DNA from: Phycisphaeraceae bacterium
GTDB lineage: Bacteria; Planctomycetota; Phycisphaerae; Phycisphaerales; Phycisphaeraceae
Direction: 5' to 3'
Assembly: GCA_002704825.1 (NCBI GenBank)
Contig: PAIY01000182.1
Location: forward strand, 1-34,018
DNA length: 34,018 nt
Part shown: positions 17,193 to 25,340 of the stretch, piece after piece
How positions within the stretch are numbered: position 1 is the stretch's first letter
How the letters are laid out: the number at the start of each line of letters is the position of its first letter
Position numbers and translations under genes: made by a program
Notes under the pieces: generated by a model
The model's input: only the letters and a program-made list of their open reading frames with translations
Told to the model about the DNA's origin: nothing
The model's database searches: none

Positions 17193-17500
17193 ACGCGTCC
17201 TCGTTTCATCAAAATGCCAGAAGTTGTAGACCCCAATACAGATAGGATGGATTCATGATAAAACGTTCAAATCAATTTTTACAGACCTTTTGAAATACAA
17301 ATTGGATTAATTCGCAAAAATAACCTTACAGGGTATCCAATGAGGGATCGTGACCAGATAGGGGCATCAATGCCCTCTGCAGACGATGTATGATCCTCCA
17401 ATGCGCATGCCAAATCGCAGCATTCGAACTGCTGCGATTGGTGTGTTGTTGTATTGGATTTTCGTCGTGAATGTCGACTAGTGTGTGATCGAAAACAGAA
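17193..17500. other. Intergenic region between glycosidase and 102-residue gene
   Basis: These 308 bases lie downstream of the glycosidase gene and upstream of the small hypothetical gene, both on the minus strand. They contain a strong 10-bp hairpin (17413-17439) and a shorter one, GGGCAT/ATGCCC, near 17362-17375. An A/T-rich stretch at about 17255-17330 could hold the promoter of the downstream gene pair. No coding frame with convincing composition is seen apart from the 5' extension described for the 102-residue gene. Confidence 0.5.
17413..17439 (-). terminator. Hairpin after the glycosidase gene, possible terminator
   Basis: AATCGCAGCA and TGCTGCGATT form a perfect 10-bp stem with a 7-nt loop, 61 nt downstream of the glycosidase stop codon. 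There is no clear T tract after it on the minus strand (only TTTGG), so intrinsic termination would be weak. It could also act as a 3' mRNA-stabilising hairpin. Confidence 0.45.
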
Positions 17501-20500
17501 TTAATCAACAAGTATCGCACGCCCCCAGACGCCGCGGTTGCGCGAAGCGTGTTGATTGCCGTTGTAGAGTATCTGTTCATGACGTCCACCGCGATCAGTG
17601 ATTCGATTATCCAGCGCCATATCGAATAGCAGTTGTTGGTCTGACTTGGGGACGATATTCAATGATGCAAATGGAATGACAGCTTCGATGGTGTACCCCT
17701 TGCTATTAATGTTGGGTATGACCATGGTATCGACCGGTAGTTGTTTTGGGATGTTGGCAATCCACGCTTTGTTCTTTCCCGGTTCAGCTGGTGCACCACG
17801 CAAAATGACTTGTCGGTCGGAGTAGATCATGTTGCCCACACGGTCAAATTCTTCGATGCCGATGAATAGTTCAAGTGCATCACCATTCCAGATGCTGCCA
17901 GCGTCCTGAGTATTGATCATGGGTGTTTCGTCGAAGACTTCAGCATAGAGGTAGAGATTGTCCATGTCCCATGCCATGCGGAAACTCGCTTCAGCTTTCG
18001 CACCGGGTCGGGCGATGCGATACGGCGGTGTTAACGGCCACTCGGATCGCTTGCCATCGAGTTTGAACGGCAATGTCATACGGTCAATGGTGACTGTTTT
18101 CTTCGAGCCGCCTTTTGCCAGATGGAAACTCGGGTCATCGATTTGATAGGGTTTACGCGAACCGTTAAAGACACTAAACCAATCGTAGTTGGTATCCATC
18201 ATGTGCTTGAGCATGTCCTTGTACGGACGATCCGCCACGCTAACAAGACCCGTGTTGTTGGCTTCACCATTAAAGCCCTGGAAAAAGCGTCCGGTGACAG
18301 CCTGATCGACATTGATGAACCACTCGATACCAACCACATAACCAGTATCCAGCGCGCTTTCGACATAGTTGCGATAGGCTTTGCCGCGTTTGTCTTGTGA
18401 TGCCAGACCACGCCCGCCGGGCAAGCCTGATTCGGCTGGGCTGGTGTAATAAAACTCACTGAGCAGGATCGGTTTACCCCCGGACCAGCGATGCATGCGA
18501 TCCAGGTAATCCCGATCGAATCCGACGGCATAGTAGTTGATGCTGATGATATCCAGATACTTGGCTGCTGTGGCGATGAGCAACTCATTATTGGATGTGC
18601 CGGGCATCCAACGGTCACCGATGAGCAGGTGATTGGGCATATGTTTGCGGAAGGCATCGTGGACCAATTTGTAACGGCGATCCAGGAACAATGCGAAGTA
18701 ATCCTGCATGTCCTCGGAGGCCTGTTTGGTGGTGATGTTCAACGGCATCTGGCCCACCTGCTCATAACGATCCGCTTTGATGTTCCAGGCCTTTGCAAAG
18801 TCAGCAACATTGGGATATCGCTCCTTGAGCAATTGGACCAATCTTGCTTTAGCAGCGGATTCACTGGCTTTGAGTATGGGAACGGCTTTGGGGATTTCCT
18901 CAATGTGCGGTTCGTTGGTGATGAAACTGCCAATGAGCAGTGGATCGTTGGCGAACTCGCTGGCATACTTGGCCATACGACGATCCATCTCCTGCTCAAT
19001 GCCGGGGACGAACGGGTCCCAGATCAAATGTGCATCAGGAACCATTTTGAGATTCCCCAAAGGCAGGTGTCCCACGAAGGGATAGTTGTGCTTGGCAAGA
19101 ACATCATTGACTTTCCCGCCCACGGGACAGAATGCGCCGAGACTGTTAAAGCCCCACTTGCGTTCGCGTGTGATCCACATGTCGACATATTCAAGTTGGT
19201 CGAAGGGTTGACCAGTCTTGTGAATGCGGTTGGCCAGAAGAAACGAAAAGACACCTGAGTCATTGGGACGCCACGCGGATTTAAACTGCGGGTCGGATTG
19301 GCTGGGTAGCCACTGGTAAATTTCTTCACGGCCTCGGACACGCGTGTAATCATCGCAGGGTGTCAGACTGCAAACCCCCAACTGGAAGAACGCATTTCCC
19401 CGGGGTGTGACCAGAATGTGTTTGCCTTTGATATTGTCCAGATGAAAGTAACCGGTTGCTTTGAGATTGTATTGCTTGCCTGAGCCGGGGATACCACCGT
19501 AGGGATCAAGCTGCGGTGGGGTCAGTGATGCGTAGTATTGTTCGTCTGCTGCTGCATCGGCCTTGAGTTCTTCCATGCTGTGCACCTTGCCTGGGAAGTC
19601 GGCTTCAATCCATTGACCGAACTGATCAACCACAGGCTTGGCTTTGACTGCACCACCGGGAAGATCACCGACCTGAATCACAAATTCCGCACGGTTTGCA
19701 TCGTTGGGAAGGCTGCGACTATACCACCAGTAAAAAGTGTTCCATTTCCAATGCCGATTGTCCTGCAGTTGCTGAAAGCCGTATTTGGGAAGTGTCAAAG
19801 TGAAGCCCGGACCCGTTGGATGTATGAGCGTGATCTTATCGGTGTTGCCTTGATAGAGAAACGGTTTGTCCTGTTTTTCTTCGGGGAACGCAGCTCCCTG
19901 TTGATCACCTGCAGCGAACTTACCACCCTTGGCAAATGTAATCGGCACCGGCATCTCAACGCGCATCGCCTTGGCCTGATTCTGGAGATTGTCAAACACC
20001 ATCTTGATTTGACGTTGATCATCAAGGGTCAAAATGGCCTTGGCACCGTTGACATATTCAAGCTCGGTCTGCAATGCAGATTGATTATTGACGCGCACGG
20101 GGGTTGCAGGTTTGAGCCCGGTGAGTTTGGGGTACTGCAAAGTGAACTGACCTGCACTATTGAGATCGAACGTGATGCCCTTTTCCCCTAACTTGACGGA
20201 GACCTGCGCCGCTGTGTTTGCCTTTGCAGAAGCCGGTTTAGTTACTGCCGAAACGTCAGACGTTGAAGCTGGTGAGAGGAGCGTCTTGCCATCGAGTGTC
20301 GTGAATTTGATCGTGTAGTACGAGCGATTGCCATTGACGCGTGGCAGGTGCGTTGAGGCCATCCAATAAAACTTTTTGTCATTCCATTTCCGGTTGTCCT
20401 GGAGTTGCTGATAACCGTGTTCGATGTGCATTGCAAATCCGTCATCACCCTTGCGAAGGGCAAGGTCGCGCATGTTCCCACGAGACAGGAATGGGTCAGC

Positions 20501-20902
20501 GGAGGTTTGAGCAGGGAAGTCTTTGAAACCGTTTTTCCCCAGGTCCCATTTTGCCCCATCTTTCAATTCAATCGGCAGGTTCATCTGCAATTTAATGGAT
20601 TTGATATCGTCAGACAGATCGTGAAACTGGAAATTGAATACACCATCTTTGCAAACAATCACCAATCCGCTGCCATCGGCATAGGAGATATGAACCTGCT
20701 GATCAGAGATTTTCACGGGCCCATTCGGTTGCACTGTCCCATTCGTATTGGTGATGAGCAATGGATACTGCAAAGTCAACTCACCTAACGCACCAGCATG
20801 AATCACCAATCCTTTGTCGCTGGGGATAATTTGTTGTGCTTTGATAGCTGTATAGGTGAATAGCAAAGTGAGTAAAACGAGACTTGATGCAAAACGCTTC
20901 AT
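17501..20902 (-). CDS. Secreted GH50 / beta-agarase-like glycoside hydrolase with CBM9-like domain
   Basis: This is a predicted exported polysaccharide hydrolase of 1133 residues. A signal peptide (1-22, ending AIKA/QQ) is followed by two related beta-rich modules (about 28-205 and 235-415). Both contain GELTLQYP/GQFTLQYP-type strands and a GYQQLQDNRKW / GFQQLQDNRHW motif. The catalytic part (about 484-930) opens with GYFHLDNIKGKHILVTPRGN and FFQLGV, as in beta-agarases, and looks like a clan GH-A barrel. E664 in ITNEPH is the likely acid/base and E816 in LLSEFYY the likely nucleophile. The C-terminus (about 950-1133) resembles CBM9-type domains (LDGKRSEW, DNLYLYAEVFDE, WNGDALELFI). AAAGG lies 10 nt before the ATG. 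It is the last gene after two prepilin-like genes and under a divergent LacI-family regulator. The substrate is probably agarose or another marine galactan, but GH50 as opposed to a neighbouring family is not certain. Confidence 0.85.
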   Translation of the reverse strand: MKRFASSLVLLTLLFTYTAIKAQQIIPSDKGLVIHAGALGELTLQYPLLITNTNGTVQPNGPVKISDQQVHISYADGSGLVIVCKDGVFNFQFHDLSDDIKSIKLQMNLPIELKDGAKWDLGKNGFKDFPAQTSADPFLSRGNMRDLALRKGDDGFAMHIEHGYQQLQDNRKWNDKKFYWMASTHLPRVNGNRSYYTIKFTTLDGKTLLSPASTSDVSAVTKPASAKANTAAQVSVKLGEKGITFDLNSAGQFTLQYPKLTGLKPATPVRVNNQSALQTELEYVNGAKAILTLDDQRQIKMVFDNLQNQAKAMRVEMPVPITFAKGGKFAAGDQQGAAFPEEKQDKPFLYQGNTDKITLIHPTGPGFTLTLPKYGFQQLQDNRHWKWNTFYWWYSRSLPNDANRAEFVIQVGDLPGGAVKAKPVVDQFGQWIEADFPGKVHSMEELKADAAADEQYYASLTPPQLDPYGGIPGSGKQYNLKATGYFHLDNIKGKHILVTPRGNAFFQLGVCSLTPCDDYTRVRGREEIYQWLPSQSDPQFKSAWRPNDSGVFSFLLANRIHKTGQPFDQLEYVDMWITRERKWGFNSLGAFCPVGGKVNDVLAKHNYPFVGHLPLGNLKMVPDAHLIWDPFVPGIEQEMDRRMAKYASEFANDPLLIGSFITNEPHIEEIPKAVPILKASESAAKARLVQLLKERYPNVADFAKAWNIKADRYEQVGQMPLNITTKQASEDMQDYFALFLDRRYKLVHDAFRKHMPNHLLIGDRWMPGTSNNELLIATAAKYLDIISINYYAVGFDRDYLDRMHRWSGGKPILLSEFYYTSPAESGLPGGRGLASQDKRGKAYRNYVESALDTGYVVGIEWFINVDQAVTGRFFQGFNGEANNTGLVSVADRPYKDMLKHMMDTNYDWFSVFNGSRKPYQIDDPSFHLAKGGSKKTVTIDRMTLPFKLDGKRSEWPLTPPYRIARPGAKAEASFRMAWDMDNLYLYAEVFDETPMINTQDAGSIWNGDALELFIGIEEFDRVGNMIYSDRQVILRGAPAEPGKNKAWIANIPKQLPVDTMVIPNINSKGYTIEAVIPFASLNIVPKSDQQLLFDMALDNRITDRGGRHEQILYNGNQHASRNRGVWGRAILVD

Positions 20903-20929
20903 GATGAAACAACCTTTATGGTGTATCTC

Positions 20930-20949
20930 CAGACGACAAGCGTCGTCTG
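20930..20949 (-). promoter_or_regulatory. GC-rich hairpin in the leader of the glycosidase gene
   Basis: CAGACGAC and GTCGTCTG form a perfect 8-bp stem with a 4-nt loop, ending 27 nt before the glycosidase ATG and 77 nt after the prepilin-like gene. No T tract follows on the minus strand, so it is not a typical terminator. It may be a processing or stability element that sets the level of the enzyme relative to the prepilins, or an operator. Confidence 0.4.
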
Positions 20950-21026
20950 ATTGGCAGAGGTTACTGAGTTAATGAAAATAAATTGAGCTCATACGCATGC
21001 TCAGTCTTACACAGCAAGGGGCAGAG

Positions 21027-21770
21027 TTACTGTGTCTGAGTTGTGATGTATCCACCATTGGGCCAGGGGCGAGAATCGATATCTTCAGCAACTCTTGTCG
21101 CGGCATGACCATCCAAAAAGCCAAGATTAATGCGGCCAGTATGGACATAACGTGAAGGCTGGAAAATACTGTAGTCCACCGTAGCACCTCTATCACTATT
21201 GGTTGTGGTCCAGAAACTGCCATCCGCAACTGCCACCGCATTGGCCAGTCTGCCAAAACCCTTTTCAACGAGAACATCTTCGACGTCTTCATTTCGACGC
21301 GGATCGACGTCTGCATAGCCCCCGACATACTTCGACCAGGCCATATTGGCTCGGGCACCGGCGTTGAGAGATTGTCCACGATTTAAAAACCAGCCAGGAA
21401 AGTCAGGATGTTCGGTTTTTTGGTTCAGGACGGAATGCTGCGGGTAGTGCACTTCACGTTCGGGACAGTTAAAGATATTGTAGTTACCACTGTAGACTTG
21501 CATGTAATTCTGCCAGCGATATTTGCCTTGATCTGCCCCCCAATAATCCTGATGGCCCGAATCTTTACATAGCGGCGTGTTGTAACCTTTATAGTCAGCC
21601 TGATAAGCATAGTTGGTGACCAGGACTTGTCGCATTCGACTTAAACACATTGATGTTCGGGCTGCCTTACGCGCTGCACCCAATGCAGGTAAGAGTATGG
21701 AAATCAATAATGAGATGATCGAAATGACAACCAGTAGTTCAATGAGTGTAAATGCGTGCTTTTTCATCAT
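21027..21770 (-). CDS. Prepilin-like exported protein with N-terminal methylation motif
   Basis: The N-terminus [18 protein letters not shown] is a type IV prepilin / type II pseudopilin cleavage site followed by a hydrophobic helix (about 7-30) and the ALGAARKAAR stretch common in planctomycete prepilin-like proteins. Near the C-terminus, H-TGRINLGFL-DG matches the H-x9-DG motif of these families. ATG 21770 (247 residues) was chosen over 21776 because AGG lies 8 nt upstream of it, whereas it is only 2 nt from the first ATG. The prepeptidase site has Ala rather than Gly at -1, as in the sister gene. The protein is probably inserted in the inner membrane after export, with a globular domain outside. 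Its role beside a glycosidase is unknown; a surface or pseudopilus subunit linked to polysaccharide use is one option. Confidence 0.85.
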   Translation of the reverse strand: MMKKHAFTLIELLVVISIISLLISILLPALGAARKAARTSMCLSRMRQVLVTNYAYQADYKGYNTPLCKDSGHQDYWGADQGKYRWQNYMQVYSGNYNIFNCPEREVHYPQHSVLNQKTEHPDFPGWFLNRGQSLNAGARANMAWSKYVGGYADVDPRRNEDVEDVLVEKGFGRLANAVAVADGSFWTTTNSDRGATVDYSIFQPSRYVHTGRINLGFLDGHAATRVAEDIDSRPWPNGGYITTQTQ

Positions 21771-21868
21771 GATCATAACCTGCGATAAATTGACTGTTAT
21801 ATTGACAATTTCCCGTGATGCCCATTTTGATATTTTGAATCAAGCGATATTTAACAACCAATTAAACT

Positions 21869-22699
21869 TCAATTGGTATAAAGCAGCGTCACGTTCTGAT
21901 TGAGAATTTTGATCGTTGCTTCCAGATAGTTTTCAGTTTTCTTTGCAGCAACATGACCGTCAAGATAGAGATTGTTCGAAGCACTGCCCTGGTGAACAAA
22001 ACGCCACGGATTGCCCGTTGTGTTCCATGCGTGCCAATCATCCACGGGAATGTCGGCGGTTTCGGTTACCCACCAGGTCCCATCCATGGTTGAGAAAATA
22101 TCAGATAACCCCACACCCTGGGCACCGGCGAGTTGCTCGACTTCAAAGAAACGCATCAACTGTCGACGTGCTACAAAATAGTTGTCCGTTGAGAGTGGGT
22201 ACTCCGTCTTGCCCAGGCGGATCTGTCGCGTGTAGTTGCATTGCAGCTTACCATTGGTCCCGGCCGTCCCCGGTTCGATGGCATCATCTTTGCCCAGTTC
22301 CCCCCGTTTATTGATCACGTGACTTCCGACACCGGTCGGCCCACTGCCTGCCATATCGCCAGAGATGTCGTAGGTCGGACAATTGAAAATGGCGTAGGTC
22401 CGGGAGTAGGGATAAAGCCACTGATACCAAAGCTTGTCTTCATAACCGTTATTGAAACGTCCCTTTTTGGCATTGCCCATGTACGTATCGGTACGCATGA
22501 ACGGCGTGAAGTATTCGGCATTGTCACTGCGATAGATTTCATCACAAATGCCGATCTGACGCATGTTGGACATACATTGAGCACTTCGAGCCGCCTCACG
22601 GGCAGCACTTAAAGCGGGTAGGAGAATGGCCACAAGCATGGCAATAATGGCGATGACCACCAGAAGTTCAATCAGCGTAAAAGCTTTTGACTTGTTCAT
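21869..22699 (-). CDS. Prepilin-like exported protein, second copy
   Basis: This 276-residue protein begins [18 protein letters not shown], the prepilin peptidase and N-methylation signature, followed by the hydrophobic helix (about 7-30) and [17 protein letters not shown]-terminal [14 protein letters not shown] gives an H-x10-DG variant of the motif seen in its neighbour. Middle regions share short blocks with the downstream prepilin-like protein (for example IFNCP), so the two are paralogues, though clearly diverged. GGGAG lies about 10 nt before the ATG. It is the first gene of the minus-strand set, with a second prepilin gene 98 nt on and the glycosidase after that. It is divergent from the LacI-family gene, whose product is the obvious candidate regulator. 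Confidence 0.85.
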   Translation of the reverse strand: MNKSKAFTLIELLVVIAIIAMLVAILLPALSAAREAARSAQCMSNMRQIGICDEIYRSDNAEYFTPFMRTDTYMGNAKKGRFNNGYEDKLWYQWLYPYSRTYAIFNCPTYDISGDMAGSGPTGVGSHVINKRGELGKDDAIEPGTAGTNGKLQCNYTRQIRLGKTEYPLSTDNYFVARRQLMRFFEVEQLAGAQGVGLSDIFSTMDGTWWVTETADIPVDDWHAWNTTGNPWRFVHQGSASNNLYLDGHVAAKKTENYLEATIKILNQNVTLLYTN

Positions 22700-22970
22700 G
22701 ATCCATCAGCTCCCTTTGACCAATGTCTGTTGATTATTGCCCGATACCTGCACATCCCCGAATTGGGGCTACCCATCAATCACAAAACGCATTTGAATCA
22801 ACGCATCCTGAATATCTTCAAACCGCACATCCCCCACCTGAGTTTGCCTGGGTTCTACGGGATGATAGACATCTGCTTTGAAAAATCAATGTAAAAAAAT
22901 GAAAATAAATATCATCCTAAAATCTCATGAAAACATAAATAATCCAACTAAAACATTATATACAAACACC

Positions 22971-22998
22971 TTGACTCTTCGGGAATGCAATCTAAAAT
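22971..22998 (+). promoter_or_regulatory. Candidate promoter P2 for the LacI-family gene
   Basis: TTGACT (22971-22976) and TAAAAT (22993-22998) are each one base from the sigma-70 consensus, with a 16-nt spacer, in A/T-rich DNA. It lies about 180 nt upstream of the regulator start, so it would act as a distal promoter. It is a sequence match only. Confidence 0.35.
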
Positions 22999-23017
22999 TA
23001 ACCAAAATCATTTTTAG

Positions 23018-23047
23018 TTGTGAAAAAAATGAAAACTAGCTTATAAT
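23018..23047 (+). promoter_or_regulatory. Candidate main promoter for the LacI-family gene
   Basis: TTGTGA (23018-23023), an 18-nt spacer and a perfect TATAAT (23042-23047) form a sigma-70-type promoter. Transcription would begin near 23054, which makes ATG 23056 leaderless and supports translation from ATG 23179. Confidence 0.5.
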
Positions 23048-23068
23048 CCGAATCGATGTATCATGAAG

Positions 23069-23088
23069 AATTGAAAAATCTTTCAATT
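23069..23088. promoter_or_regulatory. Inverted repeat in the leader of the LacI-family gene
   Basis: AATTGAAA and TTTCAATT are perfect 8-nt inverted arms around 4 nt (AATC). The repeat lies about 20 nt after the predicted -10, where a bound repressor would block transcription. It may be an autoregulatory operator. The right arm runs into TTTTT, so a weak A/T hairpin attenuator is an alternative. It lacks the central CG step usual in LacI-family operators. Confidence 0.35.
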
Positions 23089-23178
23089 TTTACAGGATCA
23101 TATGGTGACCGATGGCTCGTACAATGTCACAGTACACCATGCCAAACTCACCAGGCAAAGATAGACAAGGCGGTCAAA

Positions 23179-24306
23179 ATGACAACGGTGATTGACATCA
23201 GTAAAGCAGCAGGCTGCTCACCCGCCACGGTATCGCGCGTGATCAATAACAGTGGCTCAGTGAGTCAGCGTGTACGTCAACGTGTTGAACGTGCCATTCG
23301 GGAAGAAGGCTATGTCCCCAAAAATCCACCACGCGGTATGCCTGACAAACGCCGCGCCAAATCGGAAGAAACCGATACAGCCAACGTTGTTGAAGTGATT
23401 CTTTTCCAACGCGGATCGCTTGAACAAATACACGTTGGCAAAGACGGCCTCGAAGTCGGCCCCATGGAAAAGATCGCAGGCCAACAACTCTTCTCCCCTG
23501 CCCTGAGATTATCCAATTCGTTTTTCCAGCACATTGTCGATGGCGTATTGGACGAACTGCGTCATCGCAATCTCAAAGCCATGCTTCAAGTCTGTCATGA
23601 CCTGACCGCCAAGCCGTTTCTCACCGATCTGAATGCGGGCAAGAAAAAAGGCGCCCTGCTCATCGGCGAGCCCAGCCCCGACCTGACTGAATTCACCAGG
23701 AATTGTAAACAACCATTGATTCTCGTCGACATGATTTGTGATGCCACTGTAGATGTGGTGACCATTGACAATTTCCAGGGCGTTGCCAGTGTGGTCGAAT
23801 ATCTCACTTCACTTGGGCATCGCAATATCGGCTATGTCGGGGGCGTGGGCAATCCGGCATACCACGAACGTCGCGTGAGTTTTACCTGGCATATGCTCGA
23901 AGCTGGACTCCCCGTCAAGAACGAATGGATCAGTGAAGGTACCAGTCACATTGAGGAAACGACACAGCGGATGATTCATCTGCTCAACAAGCCTGATCGC
24001 CCCACCGCGCTTTTCTGCTGCAATGACTGGGTTGCCCTGGGCGTCCTTCGTGCTGCACAACACTGTGGCCTGCAGGTTCCACGAGACTTGAGTATTGTCG
24101 GTTTTGATGATGTGGAAGGCGCAACGTTCATGACGCCTGCATTGACAACGGTCCATGTTCCCACAGGCGATCTGGGGCGACGCGCCGTCGAGCAACTACT
24201 AGTACGTCTGGATTCACGTCAAACCAAACTCGAATACGGATGCCAGGTACGCGTGACGACACAGTTAATCATCCGAGAATCAGCGGCACCACCACAGCAC
24301 GAGTAA
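23179..24306 (+). CDS. LacI-family transcriptional regulator
   Basis: This is a DNA-binding, ligand-sensing regulator of 375 residues. ATG 23179 has AAGG 8 nt upstream and puts the helix-turn-helix at the very N-terminus, as the family requires. The HTH VIDISKAAGCSPATVSRVIN (residues 4-23) and hinge region are followed by a periplasmic-binding-protein-like sensor domain. C-terminal family blocks are clear: ALFCCNDWVALGVLRAAQ, SIVGFDDVEGA and TTVHVP. The sensor domain has an insert of about 40 residues before its first strand (EQIHVGKDGLEVGPMEKIAG), making the protein slightly longer than the usual 330-350. It is divergent from two prepilin-like genes and the agarase-like gene. It probably represses them until an oligosaccharide from the target polysaccharide binds, though the ligand is unknown. 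Confidence 0.9.
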   Translation: MTTVIDISKAAGCSPATVSRVINNSGSVSQRVRQRVERAIREEGYVPKNPPRGMPDKRRAKSEETDTANVVEVILFQRGSLEQIHVGKDGLEVGPMEKIAGQQLFSPALRLSNSFFQHIVDGVLDELRHRNLKAMLQVCHDLTAKPFLTDLNAGKKKGALLIGEPSPDLTEFTRNCKQPLILVDMICDATVDVVTIDNFQGVASVVEYLTSLGHRNIGYVGGVGNPAYHERRVSFTWHMLEAGLPVKNEWISEGTSHIEETTQRMIHLLNKPDRPTALFCCNDWVALGVLRAAQHCGLQVPRDLSIVGFDDVEGATFMTPALTTVHVPTGDLGRRAVEQLLVRLDSRQTKLEYGCQVRVTTQLIIRESAAPPQHE

Positions 24307-24573
24307 GACACCGCACTCAGTCACAACAACAAGAATACACGTAATACATAAGCGACTCACCGCATACCCATGAGGTGCCCACCTGCATTTCAAATGCGCA
24401 GAATCTTCAAATATCGGATTCCCAAAATTACCTCTATCAACATCACATTGTTTGGCAACCATTCCCCACAGCGACTCAAGCATGCCAGCCGGCCAATGAC
24501 TTGAGTGAAAATGGAGCAAAATGCGGAGCAAACAAATTCATGGCATATTTTGCCAGGAATATTCCAGCGCATC
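24307..24573. other. Intergenic region downstream of the LacI-family gene
   Basis: There is no gene between the regulator and the terminator of the tRNA gene. The stretch is rich in small inverted repeats: ACTCAAG/CTTGAGT at 24474-24506, TGGCA/TGCCA at about 24541-24555, and the palindrome GGAATATTCC right after it. None is followed by a T tract, so a terminator for the regulator gene could not be named with confidence. Confidence 0.5.
24474..24506. repeat. Imperfect stem-loop downstream of the LacI-family gene
   Basis: ACTCAAG (24474-24480) pairs with CTTGAGT (24500-24506). The inner CAT/ATG extends the stem to 10 bp with one bulge, and GCC/GGC adds a small top stem. It lies 168 nt after the regulator stop codon. 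It may be a Rho-dependent 3' structure or part of a small RNA; no promoter was found for the latter. Confidence 0.3.
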
Positions 24574-24603
24574 AAAAAACCGCAAACCTTTTGGAATGCG
24601 GTT
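24574..24603 (-). terminator. Intrinsic terminator of tRNA-Val
   Basis: On the minus strand AACCGCA and TGCGGTT form a 7-bp stem, with inner CC/GG, followed by six T. It starts 9 nt after the tRNA 3' end. It fits a standard Rho-independent terminator. Confidence 0.85.
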
Positions 24604-24612
24604 CTTAAAAAA

Positions 24613-24686
24613 TGGGCGATACCGGACTCGAACCAGTGACATCATCGGTGTAAACGATGCGCTCTAGCCAACTGAGCTAATCGCCC
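24613..24686 (-). tRNA. tRNA-Val (anticodon UAC)
   Basis: The 74 nt fold into a full cloverleaf. The acceptor GGGCGAT/ATCGCCC, D-stem GCTC/GAGC, anticodon stem CATCG/CGATG around TTTACAC (anticodon TAC), 5-nt variable loop, and T-stem ACTGG/CCGGT with TTCGAGT are all present. The discriminator base is A. The CCA tail is not encoded, so it must be added by CCA-adding enzyme. A terminator follows directly. No attachment-site duplication was noticed near its 3' end. Confidence 0.95.
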
Positions 24687-24782
24687 TACTGGGTTGGACG
24701 GGATTATAACAGAATCAGTCGTGTACAGCGACATGCCAAATAAGATGGATAGGCTGACTTGATGTTGCTGAGCTGATCTGGG

Positions 24783-25271
24783 TTATTTTCGGTGATAGAC
24801 GTAGCAGGTGTAATCGATGGGGTTACGGTCATCTGCTGGGTGAAACTCTTTTTCGATCTCCTGCCAGTCGTTGAGGTCGATGACGTTGAGATAAGTATCG
24901 CCATCAAAACTGGCATGGACAATGGTGAGATAGAGCTGGTCACATTTGTCGTAGGCCTGCCGGTATATCTCAGCACCGCCGATGACGAAGACTTTGTCCT
25001 CGTGTTTGCAGATATCAATCGCAGCATCGAGTGAATTCACCACATCGACTTCTTGCTGTGCCTGGTAGTCGACTTGGCGTGTGATGACGATATGCCGACG
25101 ATTGGGGAGCAACTTGGCAAATGTCTCAAAGGTTTTGCGTCCCATGATCATGCTGTGCCCCGTGGTGGTTTTCATGAAATGTTTGAGTTCATCGGGTAGA
25201 TGCCAGGGCATGTCGCCATCTTTGCCGATGCAGTTATTCTCAGACAAGGCCAGGATCATGGCTAGATGCAT
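24783..25271 (-). CDS. folA: Dihydrofolate reductase
   Basis: This enzyme reduces 7,8-dihydrofolate to tetrahydrofolate with NADPH in the cytoplasm and regenerates the cofactor used up by thymidylate synthase. The 162 residues match the usual bacterial length. Visible motifs are the Met20-loop region GKDGDMPWHLPDEL with the substrate-binding acid E28, the NADPH-binding GRKTFETF (about 44-51), and FVIGGAEIY (about 95-103). It lies 68 nt downstream of thyA on the same strand, the common thyA-folA order, so one transcript is likely. The ribosome-binding sequence is weak. Confidence 0.97.
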   Translation of the reverse strand: MHLAMILALSENNCIGKDGDMPWHLPDELKHFMKTTTGHSMIMGRKTFETFAKLLPNRRHIVITRQVDYQAQQEVDVVNSLDAAIDICKHEDKVFVIGGAEIYRQAYDKCDQLYLTIVHASFDGDTYLNVIDLNDWQEIEKEFHPADDRNPIDYTCYVYHRK

Positions 25272-25324
25272 AACGGGTATTCTCGATTCAAAATATTTAT
25301 CGTCATCAAAATATGAAACGCGCT

Positions 25325-25340
25325 AAACCGCAAGCGGTTT
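25325..25340 (-). promoter_or_regulatory. Short hairpin at the thyA stop codon
   Basis: AAACCGC and GCGGTTT form a 7-bp stem with a 2-nt loop reaching the last base of the thyA stop codon. With the loop opened it is 6 bp. No strong T tract follows on the minus strand. It could lower or process the transcript between thyA and folA. Confidence 0.3.

Larger units (their letters stand above)
22700..23178. other. Divergent regulatory region between prepilin and lacI-type genes
   Basis: This 479-base gap has no convincing gene. Its left part (22700-22880) is of ordinary composition and includes a short CCCC-GAATT-GGGG repeat at 22756-22768. The middle and right (22880-23090) are strikingly A/T-rich. 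Two forward promoter-like pairs and one inverted repeat are listed separately. A minus-strand TATAAT is present at 22955-22960 without a good -35, so the prepilin promoter was not located. An open frame from ATG 23056 into the regulator exists, but its extra 41 residues do not belong to the LacI family. Confidence 0.55.

Noticed and set aside
18491-19258. 255-codon plus-strand open frame opposite the glycosidase gene
   Set aside because: The opposite strand encodes the catalytic core with clear family motifs. This frame has no recognisable domain.
19538-20191. 217-codon plus-strand open frame
   Set aside because: It is a shadow of the second N-terminal module of the glycosidase.
23056-23178. 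N-terminal extension of the LacI-family protein from ATG 23056
   Set aside because: The helix-turn-helix should be N-terminal, the predicted transcription start is at about 23054, and AAGG precedes ATG 23179.
24613-24686. tRNA-Val as an integration site of a genomic island
   Set aside because: No duplicate of the tRNA 3' end and no integrase were noticed in the window.
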